Source: Corynebacterium jeikeium
GTDB lineage: Bacteria > Actinomycetota > Actinomycetes > Mycobacteriales > Mycobacteriaceae
DNA length: 64,000 nucleotides
Assembly: GCF_000738175.1 (NCBI RefSeq)
Contig: NZ_JFCH01000034.1
Span: 1-64,000 of the forward strand
Reading direction: 5' to 3'
Shown here: one piece after another, positions 1 to 9,500 of the stretch
How the letters are laid out: each line of letters starts with the position of its first letter
Numbering within the stretch: the first letter of the stretch is position 1
Program-made: the position numbers and the translations under genes
The notes under the pieces: model-generated
What the model saw: the letters and a program-made list of their open reading frames with translations, nothing else
Told to the model about the DNA's origin: nothing
Database searches by the model: none

Positions 1-229
1 GAGTGTAAAGCAACCGTGAAAATAAAGCAAATTCCCGGTAAACAACCCGCTGCACTCGCACACACACGAACTGTTTTTACAGCTTTAAAATGATTGGCCA
101 GACGCTTATGACTTCCAGCGTTCCGAGGGTCTGTAACTCGCGGTGCTGTGTCGCGCTGACTTGGATTAATGTACACACACCCCACAACAAACACAAACCC
201 GCAGGCCACAGGCAGTTTCACACGGTGTT

Positions 230-1528
230 CTAGGCATCAGAGCTTAGACCCAGATTTTCCTGAATTGATTCATGGGCCGTATCGAAGCGCCCGATGCCCC
301 ATCGCAGCGCTGCGAATACGAGCACTGTCACCACACCCACGGCTCCAAAGATTGCGCCAACAGGCCCCAATAGGTCGATCCCAACCTCATCAATCTCTTG
401 AACCGAGACGATGATTACCGCCATCGCAGCAGACATCAGCATGATGGCCAGCAGGCTCGCCACCCACCTCATCCATCCGCTGAAGCGGTTGCTCACCCAA
501 AAGCTGACGATTACAACCGAGCCAAAGGCCATTGCCACTGTCGCCGCAACGAGCAGGGTCATCAGTAGACCCTTTCCGCTTACGTGCAGTTCTAGATCGC
601 CGACTCCTGGGAACAGAACGCTAAACAGCGCGAACTCCGCTGTCCCGATCAACACCAACAGCCCCACTCCCGGCATCCATAGAGCCAGTCGCCCCATCGC
701 TTTCGCGTACCAGTGGCGGCGATCGCCGGAGAGCACCAGCCAATTGCGCAAGCTCGAGTTCAACGTTTCACCACAGTAGTAGGCTGCTACCAGCAGGATC
801 ATCGCTGCTGGGTACAGCCACATCGCGCCACTAGCCGTTAGCCCGGAGGCGAACCAACCGATCACACCAATGACTATCGCGATGAGTCCAGTCAGGTGCA
901 TCCAAGCCATGAACCCATCGATCCGCCAGGTGGCAAGGTAGTTGAGCGCCGTGGGGTTATTGCCCTTCTTTTCTTGTTGACGCCACCTCGTCTCCGCGTT
1001 AAACAACCCAGTCAACGTGGCCTTATCCGCTTGGGCGGTCTCGTCTTCCTCGGCGTCACTCTTGGTGGTCTTGATGACCTCACTATTATCCTCGACACGT
1101 GCCAGATCCCTGATGATGCTGGCCACATGCACGAGGAAGACGAATCCTAGGACAACCCAGAATGCCGGGATGTGCCAACTGAAAATTAGCGCAAGGACGT
1201 AGCCCAAAAGCATCGCCCCGCAGACAACTGCCGATGTAACTGGCATGACTATCAGGAGGTTTCGACGGATATCCGCCACGCTCATTCCCAGAGCGCGAAG
1301 CTGAGCCTTGTCCCACACTGCGGTGATCGGCTGCAGCCCCAGCGAGAGCCCAAATAGTAGGTATATCCCCAGCTTAAACCCGTTGATTTCCTCTCCGCCC
1401 ATTGCGAAGAAGAGGATCAGCAGGATGAACACGGTGCTAAGACCAAGGTTCCCAGCTTTAGGCAGCAGCTGGCGCATGGCCAGTTTCCAGTGCGTTCCCC
1501 AGGGCAGGGGTCGGTAGGTGGTCTCCAA
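230..1528 (-). CDS. multi-pass membrane protein, probable ABC exporter permease subunit
   Basis: A 432-residue protein made mostly of hydrophobic segments (about 25-80, 90-140, 210-275, 285-415), with one polar stretch around 145-195. I do not recognise a named family. Its place directly behind an ABC ATPase makes it the likely membrane subunit of that transporter. The start is TTG at 1528, two bases past the ATPase stop, with GGGAG about 9 bases upstream inside the ATPase end, so translation is probably coupled. The polar loop carries one copy of the dispersed GGCGTCA motif (978-984, read as W-R-Q-Q). The substrate is unknown; antibiotic or peptide export is typical of such GntR-linked operons, but this is inference. 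Confidence 0.72.
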   Translation of the reverse strand: METTYRPLPWGTHWKLAMRQLLPKAGNLGLSTVFILLILFFAMGGEEINGFKLGIYLLFGLSLGLQPITAVWDKAQLRALGMSVADIRRNLLIVMPVTSAVVCGAMLLGYVLALIFSWHIPAFWVVLGFVFLVHVASIIRDLARVEDNSEVIKTTKSDAEEDETAQADKATLTGLFNAETRWRQQEKKGNNPTALNYLATWRIDGFMAWMHLTGLIAIVIGVIGWFASGLTASGAMWLYPAAMILLVAAYYCGETLNSSLRNWLVLSGDRRHWYAKAMGRLALWMPGVGLLVLIGTAEFALFSVLFPGVGDLELHVSGKGLLMTLLVAATVAMAFGSVVIVSFWVSNRFSGWMRWVASLLAIMLMSAAMAVIIVSVQEIDEVGIDLLGPVGAIFGAVGVVTVLVFAALRWGIGRFDTAHESIQENLGLSSDA

Positions 1529-1530
1529 GG

Positions 1531-2463
1531 CTAGAACTCCCTTCCGGTCAGCGCTAGCACCGCCTGCTCCAGGTCCGCGCTGGTTACGCGAACCCCGCTG
1601 CCCTCAATGCGGGCGGCGAGATCCTGCACGCTGTCGGTGCCCAGACCGTGAGTGTCAAGGACTACTCGGCGTAGCCCGGAAGACGTGGCGTCATTAAGAA
1701 CAGAACCAGCAGCCCCAACCTCTCCGAGTGTGGCTTCGACGGCCGCGGCGGAACCAGAGAGGATCGCGATGCGTTCGGTGATGGCGTCGAGGGTGCCGAC
1801 TCCCGTAATACGGCCCTTGTCGAGGAGGACGACGGAATCGAGGATGCGAGCAGCGTCGTCGACGTGGTGGGTCGAAAGGATAAAGGTGCGCGGATTACGC
1901 TCCACGTCCTGCAAGAGATGCTTGTAGAACAGCTCGCGATTCTGCACGTCAAGGCCCAGATAGGGCTCATCGAGGAGGGTGACGGGACACTGCGCAGCCA
2001 GACCAATGACGATCGAGACCAGGGACTTTTGTCCGCGCGAGAGTTTAGACAGGGGTTTGCGCGTATCGACCTCGAAGTCTTCGCAGAGCTGGTCCGCATA
2101 GCGCTGATCCCAGGTCTCCCAGCGGGCGGCGACCACACTGAGTAACTGCTTGACCTTAATATCTGCGGGCCACGGCACATCGGGACCAGACAGGATCAAG
2201 CTGTTCAGTACTTCCGTGTTGTCGTACACCGGCTGACCGCCAATAAGGACCTCGCCCTTGGCGCGCAGTTGTCCGGCAATTGTGCGCAGCAGAGTGGTCT
2301 TACCAGCGCCGTTGCGGCCAATAAGGCCATAGACGCGGCCACCTGGCAGGTGCGCCGTCACGCCATCGAGGGCGTGAGTGGAGCCGAGCTTGCGCCTAAC
2401 GTCGCGCAGCTCGATGTCGGGAGCGACGCCAGAGGCTGCGTCGGGATACGTAGTGGCAATCAT
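1531..2463 (-). CDS. ABC transporter ATP-binding protein (YtrB-like)
   Basis: A 310-residue ATPase. Walker A is GLIGRNGAGKTTLLR near residues 46-60, the ABC signature is LSRGQKS near 138-144, and Walker B is CPVTLLDEP near 158-166, followed by an H-loop STHHVDD. The C-terminal 80 residues are an extra domain common in exporter ATPases of this group. The ATG at 2463 overlaps the stop of the GntR gene by 4 bases (ATGA), so the two are translationally coupled. A copy of the dispersed motif (1687-1693) falls in the C-terminal extension (NDATSSG). It should power transport through the following membrane protein. Confidence 0.9.
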   Translation of the reverse strand: MIATTYPDAASGVAPDIELRDVRRKLGSTHALDGVTAHLPGGRVYGLIGRNGAGKTTLLRTIAGQLRAKGEVLIGGQPVYDNTEVLNSLILSGPDVPWPADIKVKQLLSVVAARWETWDQRYADQLCEDFEVDTRKPLSKLSRGQKSLVSIVIGLAAQCPVTLLDEPYLGLDVQNRELFYKHLLQDVERNPRTFILSTHHVDDAARILDSVVLLDKGRITGVGTLDAITERIAILSGSAAAVEATLGEVGAAGSVLNDATSSGLRRVVLDTHGLGTDSVQDLAARIEGSGVRVTSADLEQAVLALTGREF

Positions 2464-2834
2464 TCGTAGAGTCCTCGACTTTCTGCGACTTTGTCCATGA
2501 GGGTTTTCAGCTGTGTGCGATTCATGCCCAACTTGGCGGCCTCGTCGACGAGGGGAACCAAATAGCTGGCGGCGAAAGCCTCCTTACGCAGGGCCAGGAT
2601 TCGCTCGCGGGCGCCGTGTTCAACGAACATTCCCACGCCGCGCCTCTTGGCCAACACGTCCTGATCGACAAGCAGCGCCAACCCTTTTCTGGCGGTTGCG
2701 GGGTTGATGCTGTGAAATTCTGCGAGTTCATTTGTCGATGGCGCGCGTTCGCCCTCAGGAAGCGACCCATCCACGATCGCGTCCGCGATGAGGTCTGCGA
2801 CCTGCTGAAAAAGCGGAGTCGACGATTCATTCAT
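2460..2834 (-). CDS. GntR-family (YtrA subfamily) transcriptional regulator
   Basis: A 124-residue protein with an N-terminal winged helix-turn-helix (PSTNELAEFHSINPATARKG, about 32-51, then a wing ending RRGVGMFV) and only a short helical tail. This is the short YtrA architecture, which has no large ligand-binding domain. It is first in an operon with an ABC ATPase and a membrane protein. A textbook ribosome site AAGGAGGTG lies 5 bases before the ATG. It probably represses its own operon through the inverted repeat upstream at 2922-2935 and responds to an envelope-active compound; the inducer is not visible in the sequence. Confidence 0.88.
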   Translation of the reverse strand: MNESSTPLFQQVADLIADAIVDGSLPEGERAPSTNELAEFHSINPATARKGLALLVDQDVLAKRRGVGMFVEHGARERILALRKEAFAASYLVPLVDEAAKLGMNRTQLKTLMDKVAESRGLYE

Positions 2835-2921
2835 GGGACACCTCCTTCCGCGGGCTGCTTAACAAGTTCCCAGTACGCTCTGTACCTCAGTGCATTCTCA
2901 ACACACCTAGTTAGTTGGTTG

Positions 2922-2935
2922 GTTACTTATGTAAC
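2922..2935. promoter_or_regulatory. inverted repeat, candidate operator of the GntR/ABC operon
   Basis: GTTAC-TTAT-GTAAC is a perfect 5-bp-arm palindrome. It sits in a wider region of repeated GGTTA/TAACC half-sites (2910-2941), between the divergent GntR operon (starts 2834) and the NYN gene (starts 3022). GntR dimers bind such short palindromes. The assignment to this regulator is by position only. Confidence 0.5.
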
Positions 2936-3021
2936 TAACCATACAACAAAGTTTTCAGGCATGCTAGAGGGAAAGAACATAAAAGAACTAGTTACAAACG
3001 AAACGAAAAGAGCAATGAACA

Positions 3022-4308
3022 ATGTTGGAACGCACACAGGTCTATGTCGACACGTCTTACCTGCTAGCGAGCTTTTATAACTCCTGGGACACCGGGGCCC
3101 GCGCCCAGTTAGAGATCGACCTCCCGGAGGTCGTGGCGGTTCTCGGACAGATGATCCAAGACCAACTGAAACAGCCCGTTCACCGGCAGTTTTGGTACGA
3201 CGGCATCCCCGATTCCGGCCCCCACCGCTACCAACGCTCCCTGCGCAGCGAGCCAGGGGTACAGCTACGCGCCGGTCAGCTAATCGAATGGGGCGACCGC
3301 CGCACCCAAAAGGCAGTGGATACGCGCTTGGTCGCCGACATCGTTATCGCCGCGATGAAGCGCCAGGTATCCGACATCGTGCTCGTTTCTGGTGACGCCG
3401 ACATGCTGCCCGGTGTTGAAGAGGCCGTCGCCGCAGGCATCCGTGTGCACCTATATGGCTTCGGCTGGGATTCCATGTCCTCCGCCCTGCGCTTCGCCTG
3501 CGATACGACCACGATCTTGGACCCGCGCGAAGACTTCCGCGACACCATGCGCTTGCAGGTGCTGGAAGGCCCCCTGCCGGCGGGAGAGCAGCCCGAACAG
3601 CCCGAGGACAAGCCGCTGGGCGATGCGGAAGAGCCTGCGGACTCGAGCCCGTGCGTGCTCACCGCCGCCGACGCTCCCGGGGACGGGCCCGCCGCTCCCC
3701 AGATTCCGGAACCAGTGCGCAGTGGCCCTGCCGCCACCTCCCGGGGCGCCACCCATCCGAGCGTGAACCAGGAGGCCACCCCAGCTCCGGCAACCCAACC
3801 CGCCACCGAAACTGCAGCTGAGGCGGTTGAGGCGGCCGAAACTGCACAGAATGAAGACAGCGCACAACCCACACCGGCAGAGACCCGCACGTCGGCTGAG
3901 GCGGAGACCGGGCCGGACACGGTGGCGTCACCAAATAAGACAGCAGAAACACAAGAAACAGAAGCACCCAAGCCGAAACCGCGCCCGAACCCCGGCATGA
4001 TGGCGCGCCACCGCAAGCTGCGCAGCCGCTACGTTCCGCTGCCGAACGAGGTATGGGCGACCGCGGGCGAGCAGAGCCCCTCCGATATTGGCCAGCAATA
4101 CGCGGTGTGGTGGTACGACAACGTGGCAAACGAGGAACAGCGCGACAACGCCCACCTGCTGTCGGGCGGCGGACTGCCTCCGGAGATCGACCGACCGCTA
4201 CTGCAATTCGCCTGCGAGACGCTGCACGAATACACGCTCTCCGAAACGCAGCGCGTAGGCCTACGCGACGGATTCCACTCAGGAATTAGGGCGATTATGC
4301 TGCGCTAA
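3022..4308 (+). CDS. NYN-domain (PIN-like nuclease fold) protein
   Basis: A 428-residue protein. Residues 1-175 match an NYN/LabA-type PIN-fold domain: VYVDTSYL at the N-terminus supplies the first acidic residue, and LVSGDADMLPGVEEAVAAG (about 119-137) holds the SGDxDM motif. Residues about 190-325 are a Pro/Ala/Glu/Thr-rich disordered linker. The last 100 residues form a basic then mixed domain that I cannot name. NYN domains are metal-dependent RNases or RNA-binding modules; the RNA target is unknown. A dispersed-motif copy (3924-3930) lies in the linker (VASPNK). The start is ATG 3022, with a weak GAAAAGAG upstream. Confidence 0.78.
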   Translation: MLERTQVYVDTSYLLASFYNSWDTGARAQLEIDLPEVVAVLGQMIQDQLKQPVHRQFWYDGIPDSGPHRYQRSLRSEPGVQLRAGQLIEWGDRRTQKAVDTRLVADIVIAAMKRQVSDIVLVSGDADMLPGVEEAVAAGIRVHLYGFGWDSMSSALRFACDTTTILDPREDFRDTMRLQVLEGPLPAGEQPEQPEDKPLGDAEEPADSSPCVLTAADAPGDGPAAPQIPEPVRSGPAATSRGATHPSVNQEATPAPATQPATETAAEAVEAAETAQNEDSAQPTPAETRTSAEAETGPDTVASPNKTAETQETEAPKPKPRPNPGMMARHRKLRSRYVPLPNEVWATAGEQSPSDIGQQYAVWWYDNVANEEQRDNAHLLSGGGLPPEIDRPLLQFACETLHEYTLSETQRVGLRDGFHSGIRAIMLR

Positions 4309-4391
4309 CGGGGGCGGGGCGTGACGAACACGACCCGCGCACACGGCTTCGGACCGCAGGGATTGTCCGGGGCGTGTGCAAGAATGAAGCA

Positions 4392-6452
4392 ATGAGCTCA
4401 AGTTCCGCCACGCAGGCCGATCGGACGGTTCCCTTTACCAAGGACGCGCTGTCCATCCGCCAGACCCTCGTGCGCCTCGTTGTGACTGGTGCGCTTGCAT
4501 TCGTCGGAACCACCCTGGGGTGGTACCTCATGGCGCACACGAACTTCCCTGCTTTTAACAATAGCTTCGTGCTGCGCGGACTGACCACCGCGGCCATTAC
4601 CATCCTCGTCGTACTCACCGGACTGGCCTGCTACTGGTGGGTCTACCCGGCAAAGTGGATGCTCAGCGGGCAGGCCACCGGTGCGCAGAGCAAGGGCTTC
4701 GGAGCGCGGGGATCACAACGACCAGCGCTGTCCGGGTGGGTCTCCGTCCTGCTGCAGTTGATCATGCACCTTGCGCCGGCCGTGCTGGTGCTGGCAGCGC
4801 TGGGCATTCCGCTGGCGGCAACCCAGCTTTACCTCGGCGGAATCAGCGTAGACCAGGCGTTTCGCACGCAATTCCTCACCCGCATGACCGACCAGCTGGG
4901 CTGGGAGGACATGGCTTACATCGATCAGCCGTCCTTCTACCCCGGCCTGTGGTTCTTCAGCGGTGGATTGTTTGCCCGTATCTTCGGCCTGTCCGGCTGG
5001 GTCGCGATGCAACCCTGGGCACTCATCACGATGGCCATGGCCGCCAGCATGCTGGTGCCGGTGTGGCAGCGTATCTGCGGATCCCTGCCAATCGCCAGCG
5101 CACTGGCACTAGTGACCGTGACGGTTACCCTGACGGTCGGTGGTGACGAGCCCTACGCGGCGATCGTGGCCATGGGCATGGCCCCGGCGTTTGTCCTCGC
5201 CCGGCGCGCACTACACGGAGGGCGCGCCGCGCTCGTCGGATCCATCATCTACCTGGGGCTTTCGGCCAACCTTTATACGCTGTACACCGCCGTATCCGCC
5301 CTAACGGTAGTGGTACTAGCGGTGGCTGGCGCAATTACAGAACGCGGCATCAAGCCTCTGATCCGGCTCGTGGCAATCGGCGCAAGCTCCATCGCCATCG
5401 CCCTGCTGGGCTGGGCGCCGTACCTATGGAGCCTAGTCACCCAGACCCATGGCTCCACCAGCACCGCGCAGCACTACCTGCCGGAAGTTGCAACACAGGT
5501 GCCCACCCCGTTCTTCGAGTCTGCGGCCATCGGCATCCTCTCTATCGTTGCGCTGATCTGGATGGTGTTCCGCCGCAAAGACGGCGACGTGCGCGCCCTC
5601 ACGCTCGGCCTACTTGTCTGCTACGCATGGGTGATCCTGTCGCTTCTGATGACGGTCTTCGGCACCACGCTGCTGGGCTTCCGCATGGCAGTACCAATCA
5701 GCATTATCCTCGCAGTTTCAGGCGTGCTGGCCATTGCTGATTGGCGGCTGGTGTATGTCCCGCAGCTCACGGCTGCGGCGGGGCGCATGCCTGGGAACGG
5801 CGTACTGATCAGCCGCGTGATGGCTATCGTGATGGCCGTATGCGGCATTCACTATGCGACGCAGATCCCCTTCGAACACGAAAGTCACATCGACACGGCC
5901 TACACCGATACCGACGGCGAAGGAAAGCGCGCGGACAAACTTCCGGGCGATTCCGCTGTGTATTACTCACAGGTAGACGAGGTTCTCTCCGGGGAGCTCG
6001 GTGGCCGGTCCGGCAAGGTGCTGCTCACGGACGAGAAGAGCTTCTTGGCCTACTACCCGTACCACGCCTACCAGGCTTTTACCTCGCACTATGCCAACCC
6101 GTTGGGCGACTTCGCTCGCCGCAACGAGGAGATCGAGGGCTGGAGCAAGATCACGGATCCCAAGGATCTGCTGGCTGCGATGGACAACGCAGAGAAGGAA
6201 AATGGGTGGAAGGCACCCGACGCGCTACTCATGCGCGGGCAGTTGGATTCCGCCGATAACAGCAGTAACGGCGCCGACGACACCGACGGCACCACCGACC
6301 ATGGCACATTTACCTACCTGGTGGCAGATGACATCTACCCCAGCCAGCCGAATGTACGGTTCCGTGCGATCCACTTCGATGCCTCTGCGTTCTCCGAGGG
6401 CTGGGATCTGCACCAGGTCGGGCCGTTTGTTGTCGCGGTGCGGCAGCGATAA
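4392..6452 (+). CDS. aftA: galactan 5-O-arabinofuranosyltransferase, AftA type
   Basis: A polytopic GT-C glycosyltransferase of 686 residues that is expected to add the first arabinofuranose to galactan from decaprenyl-phosphoarabinose, on the outer side of the membrane. An N-terminal block of transmembrane helices is followed near residue 178 by the loop IDQPSFYPGLWFFSGG, which matches the AftA acidic loop. The last 190 residues are extracytoplasmic. It lies directly before emb, the same partnership as aftA-emb in mycolata. The start is uncertain: ATG 4392 is chosen, while an in-frame GTG at 4374 would add six residues. Neither has a strong ribosome site. Confidence 0.85.
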   Translation: MSSSSATQADRTVPFTKDALSIRQTLVRLVVTGALAFVGTTLGWYLMAHTNFPAFNNSFVLRGLTTAAITILVVLTGLACYWWVYPAKWMLSGQATGAQSKGFGARGSQRPALSGWVSVLLQLIMHLAPAVLVLAALGIPLAATQLYLGGISVDQAFRTQFLTRMTDQLGWEDMAYIDQPSFYPGLWFFSGGLFARIFGLSGWVAMQPWALITMAMAASMLVPVWQRICGSLPIASALALVTVTVTLTVGGDEPYAAIVAMGMAPAFVLARRALHGGRAALVGSIIYLGLSANLYTLYTAVSALTVVVLAVAGAITERGIKPLIRLVAIGASSIAIALLGWAPYLWSLVTQTHGSTSTAQHYLPEVATQVPTPFFESAAIGILSIVALIWMVFRRKDGDVRALTLGLLVCYAWVILSLLMTVFGTTLLGFRMAVPISIILAVSGVLAIADWRLVYVPQLTAAAGRMPGNGVLISRVMAIVMAVCGIHYATQIPFEHESHIDTAYTDTDGEGKRADKLPGDSAVYYSQVDEVLSGELGGRSGKVLLTDEKSFLAYYPYHAYQAFTSHYANPLGDFARRNEEIEGWSKITDPKDLLAAMDNAEKENGWKAPDALLMRGQLDSADNSSNGADDTDGTTDHGTFTYLVADDIYPSQPNVRFRAIHFDASAFSEGWDLHQVGPFVVAVRQR

Positions 6453-6556
6453 GTGAACACTGTAGGCAGCGTCACAAAAACCTCTCTGGGCAACAGGAAT
6501 TAACAGGAATCCCGGAAAATAGGCTAATTGAGTTCTGTGTTAGCCCGACCGTGGCC

Positions 6557-6562
6557 TACAAT
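6557..6562 (+). promoter_or_regulatory. -10 box of emb, giving a near-leaderless transcript
   Basis: TACAAT ends 8 bases before the GTG start of emb, so the expected transcription start falls at or next to the start codon. No convincing -35 box or ribosome site is present. The 118-base gap after aftA also holds a GCGTCACAAAAA stretch (6469) that resembles the dispersed motif but lacks its first G. Confidence 0.45.
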
Positions 6563-6570
6563 TACCTGTT

Positions 6571-9500
6571 GTGTCTAAAGTTCAGCAGCCAACAGGGAAA
6601 CTAAAGTTAGCGTCCATCATCTCCGGCCTCATCGGCATGGTGATGTTCCTTTCTTTGCCTTTCCTGCCTGTAAACCAGGTACAGTCCTCTTTCAACTGGC
6701 CTCAGGACGATGACCTCACATCCGTCCAGGCACCCCTGATCTCCTACGTCCCCCAAGACGTAGACATCACGGTGCCCATCCAGGAAGTGCGCAACCTGGA
6801 AAGCGGTGCGACAAACATTCTGTCGACCCTCCCGCCAGAATCCACAGAGGCCACCCTGCGTGGCATGTTCGTCCGCTCCACCGACGACAGCCTCGACGTG
6901 GTCGTGCGCAACATCGTTCCACTTTCCATTAATAAGGACGCTCTGCGGAAGCTGCCGGACGACGCGCAGCTGCGCATCACCTCCGACTACGAATCCACCC
7001 GCGCCTGGGTACCGGACGCAGACAAGCACCTGGACTATGCACTGGATTCCACCATCGATGCCGACGTTCGCCCCGCCCTCACCGGGATCTATACGGATAT
7101 CAAGAACACGGAGAAGAACTCCAACAGCACGATCGACGCGGGCTTCCAGGCACACGTCACCGTCGATTCGCGCTTCACCTCCTCCCCCTCGGTCATCAAG
7201 TACCTGGCCATCTTCGTAGGCATCATCGCCACCGCGATCGCCCTGTACTGCCTGTACCGCATCGATATCCTCGACAAGCGAACCACGTCCCGCCGCCTGT
7301 TCCACCGCAACTGGTGGAAGCCCCGACCTCTCGACGGCGTAGTCGGCTTCATCCTGCTGGCCTGGTACTTCGTCGGCGCCAACACCTCGGATGACGGCTA
7401 CCTGCTGACCATGGCCAAGGTCTCCCAAGAGTCCGGCTACATGGCCAACTACTACCGCTGGTTCGGCGTACCGGAATCCCCCTTCGGATCGCCGTTCTAC
7501 GACCTGCTGGCACTGATGACGCAGGTCTCCTCCGCATCCATCTGGATGCGCCTGCCCTCCCTGATCGCGGGCATCGTCACGTGGCTGGTCCTTTCCCGTG
7601 AGGTCATGCCACGCCTCGGCGCCAAGATCAACCAGCGCCAAGTCGCCCACTGGACCATGGCGGCAACGTTCCTGCTGTTCTGGATGACCTTCAACAACGG
7701 CACGCGCCCGGAGCCGATCATCGCCGTGCTCTCCCTGCTGGCTTGGGTCTCCTTCGAACGCGCTATCGCCACCCACCGCCTGCTACCCGCCGCGGTCGGC
7801 ACGATCATCGCCACCCTGGCGCTGGGAGCGGGACCGACCGGCTTGATGGCCGTCGCCGCCCTGCTGGCCTCCCTAGGCGCGCTGATCCGTATTCTCACCC
7901 GCCGCCTGCCTCTGCTGGGCGCGCCGAAGGGTGCCCCTAAGAAGACGGTCATCGCCGCCATTCTGGCGCAGATCGCACCGTTCCTGGCTGCTGGCACTGC
8001 GATCCTCACGGCCGTGTTCGCAGACCAAACGCTGCGTACCGTCACCGAAGCCATCAAGCTGCGTGGCGACATCGGCCCGTCGATGCAGTGGTTCGAGGAG
8101 TTCCGTCGCTACGAAGCCCTCATGGAGCAGACCGTCGACGGCAGCTTCCCGCGCCGCTTCACCATGGTCATGCTGTTCTTCTGCATTGGCATCGTCGTGG
8201 CCGCCATGCTGCGCAACGGGCGCATCACCGGTGCCGCTAAGGCTCCGTCCACCCGCCTGTTGCTGATCGTTCTGGGCACGCTGTTCTTCATGACGTTCAC
8301 GCCCACCAAGTGGACCCACCACTTCGGCGTGTTCGCGGGTATCGGTGCTGCGTTGACGGCTCTAGCAGCCGTTGCCGCCTCGCGTTTCGCGCTGCAGACC
8401 AGGCGCAACCAGCTGCTGTTCCTGGGCTCTACCCTGATGCTGTTCGCCTTCACCCTCGCCGGCCCGAACGGTTGGTGGTACCTGTCCTCCTACGGCGTGC
8501 CGTGGTGGGATAAGCCGGTGCAGCTCTCTGGTATCACCGCTAGCACCGTGATGCTTGCTGTATCTGTTGTGGTTCTTTTCTGGGGTGTGATCGTTGGCTT
8601 TCTTGCGGACGCCAAACGCGCCCGTGCCACCACCAAATCGGAAGTGGCCGATATCGAGCTGGCTGAGACTAAGAAGCTTCACAAGTTCCGCGGTCTGACG
8701 GCCGCGCCGATCGCCGTGCTGACGGCTTTCACGGTCGTGTTCACCCTGGCCTCCCTAACGAAGGGCATGGTCAGCCAGTGGCCCGCCTACTCCGTGGGCA
8801 AGGGCAACATGATGGCTCTCACGGGTCAAAGCTGTAACCAGGCTGCGGATGTTCTGGTGGAGACCAACACCAACGACTCCTTCCTCCAGCCTGCCGACGG
8901 CAGCTCCCTGAAGGAATCCCTGACCAGCGGCGGGGGCCGCGGCTTCGAGCCGAACAACATCCCCGCCAAGATCGACTCCAAGTCCACCAGCGACTCCCAG
9001 GCCACTGTGGGATCGTCCGACCAGTTCCGTAGCGAGGATTCCGGCTCCGCCGACACGAACGCTTCCTCTGACCAGGGCGACACGCAGAATGCGGCGTCAC
9101 AAGATAAGTCAACGAACGAGTCTGAGGAAAAGACGAGCGGCAATGACGGCAACGACGGCGGCGACGCATCCGGCACCACCGGCGGCCTGAAGGCCACCAA
9201 GGGCGTGAACGGATCCTATGCCGTGCTGCCGTTCGGAATCGACGCGAACAAGGTGCCGGTGGTCGGCTCGTACACCGAGGGGCTGCAGACACCCGCGAAC
9301 ACCACGACCAGCTGGTACAGCCTGCCGGAGGACCGCGAAGGCCTGCCGCTACTGGTGTTCAGCGTGGCTGGGCAGGTCGGCCACTTCGACATGGACGGCA
9401 TCTTCAAGTACGGCCAGGAGATCAAGGTCCAGTTCGGCAAGTCCGGTGGTTCCAAGAAGGCTGAGGACTTTGAGGTGCTCGGCGAGCAGATTCCACTGGA

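Noticed and set aside
1..229. Small frame 169-414 at the left edge
   Set aside because: Antisense to the membrane protein gene and low in coding character. The first 229 bases show nothing I can support.
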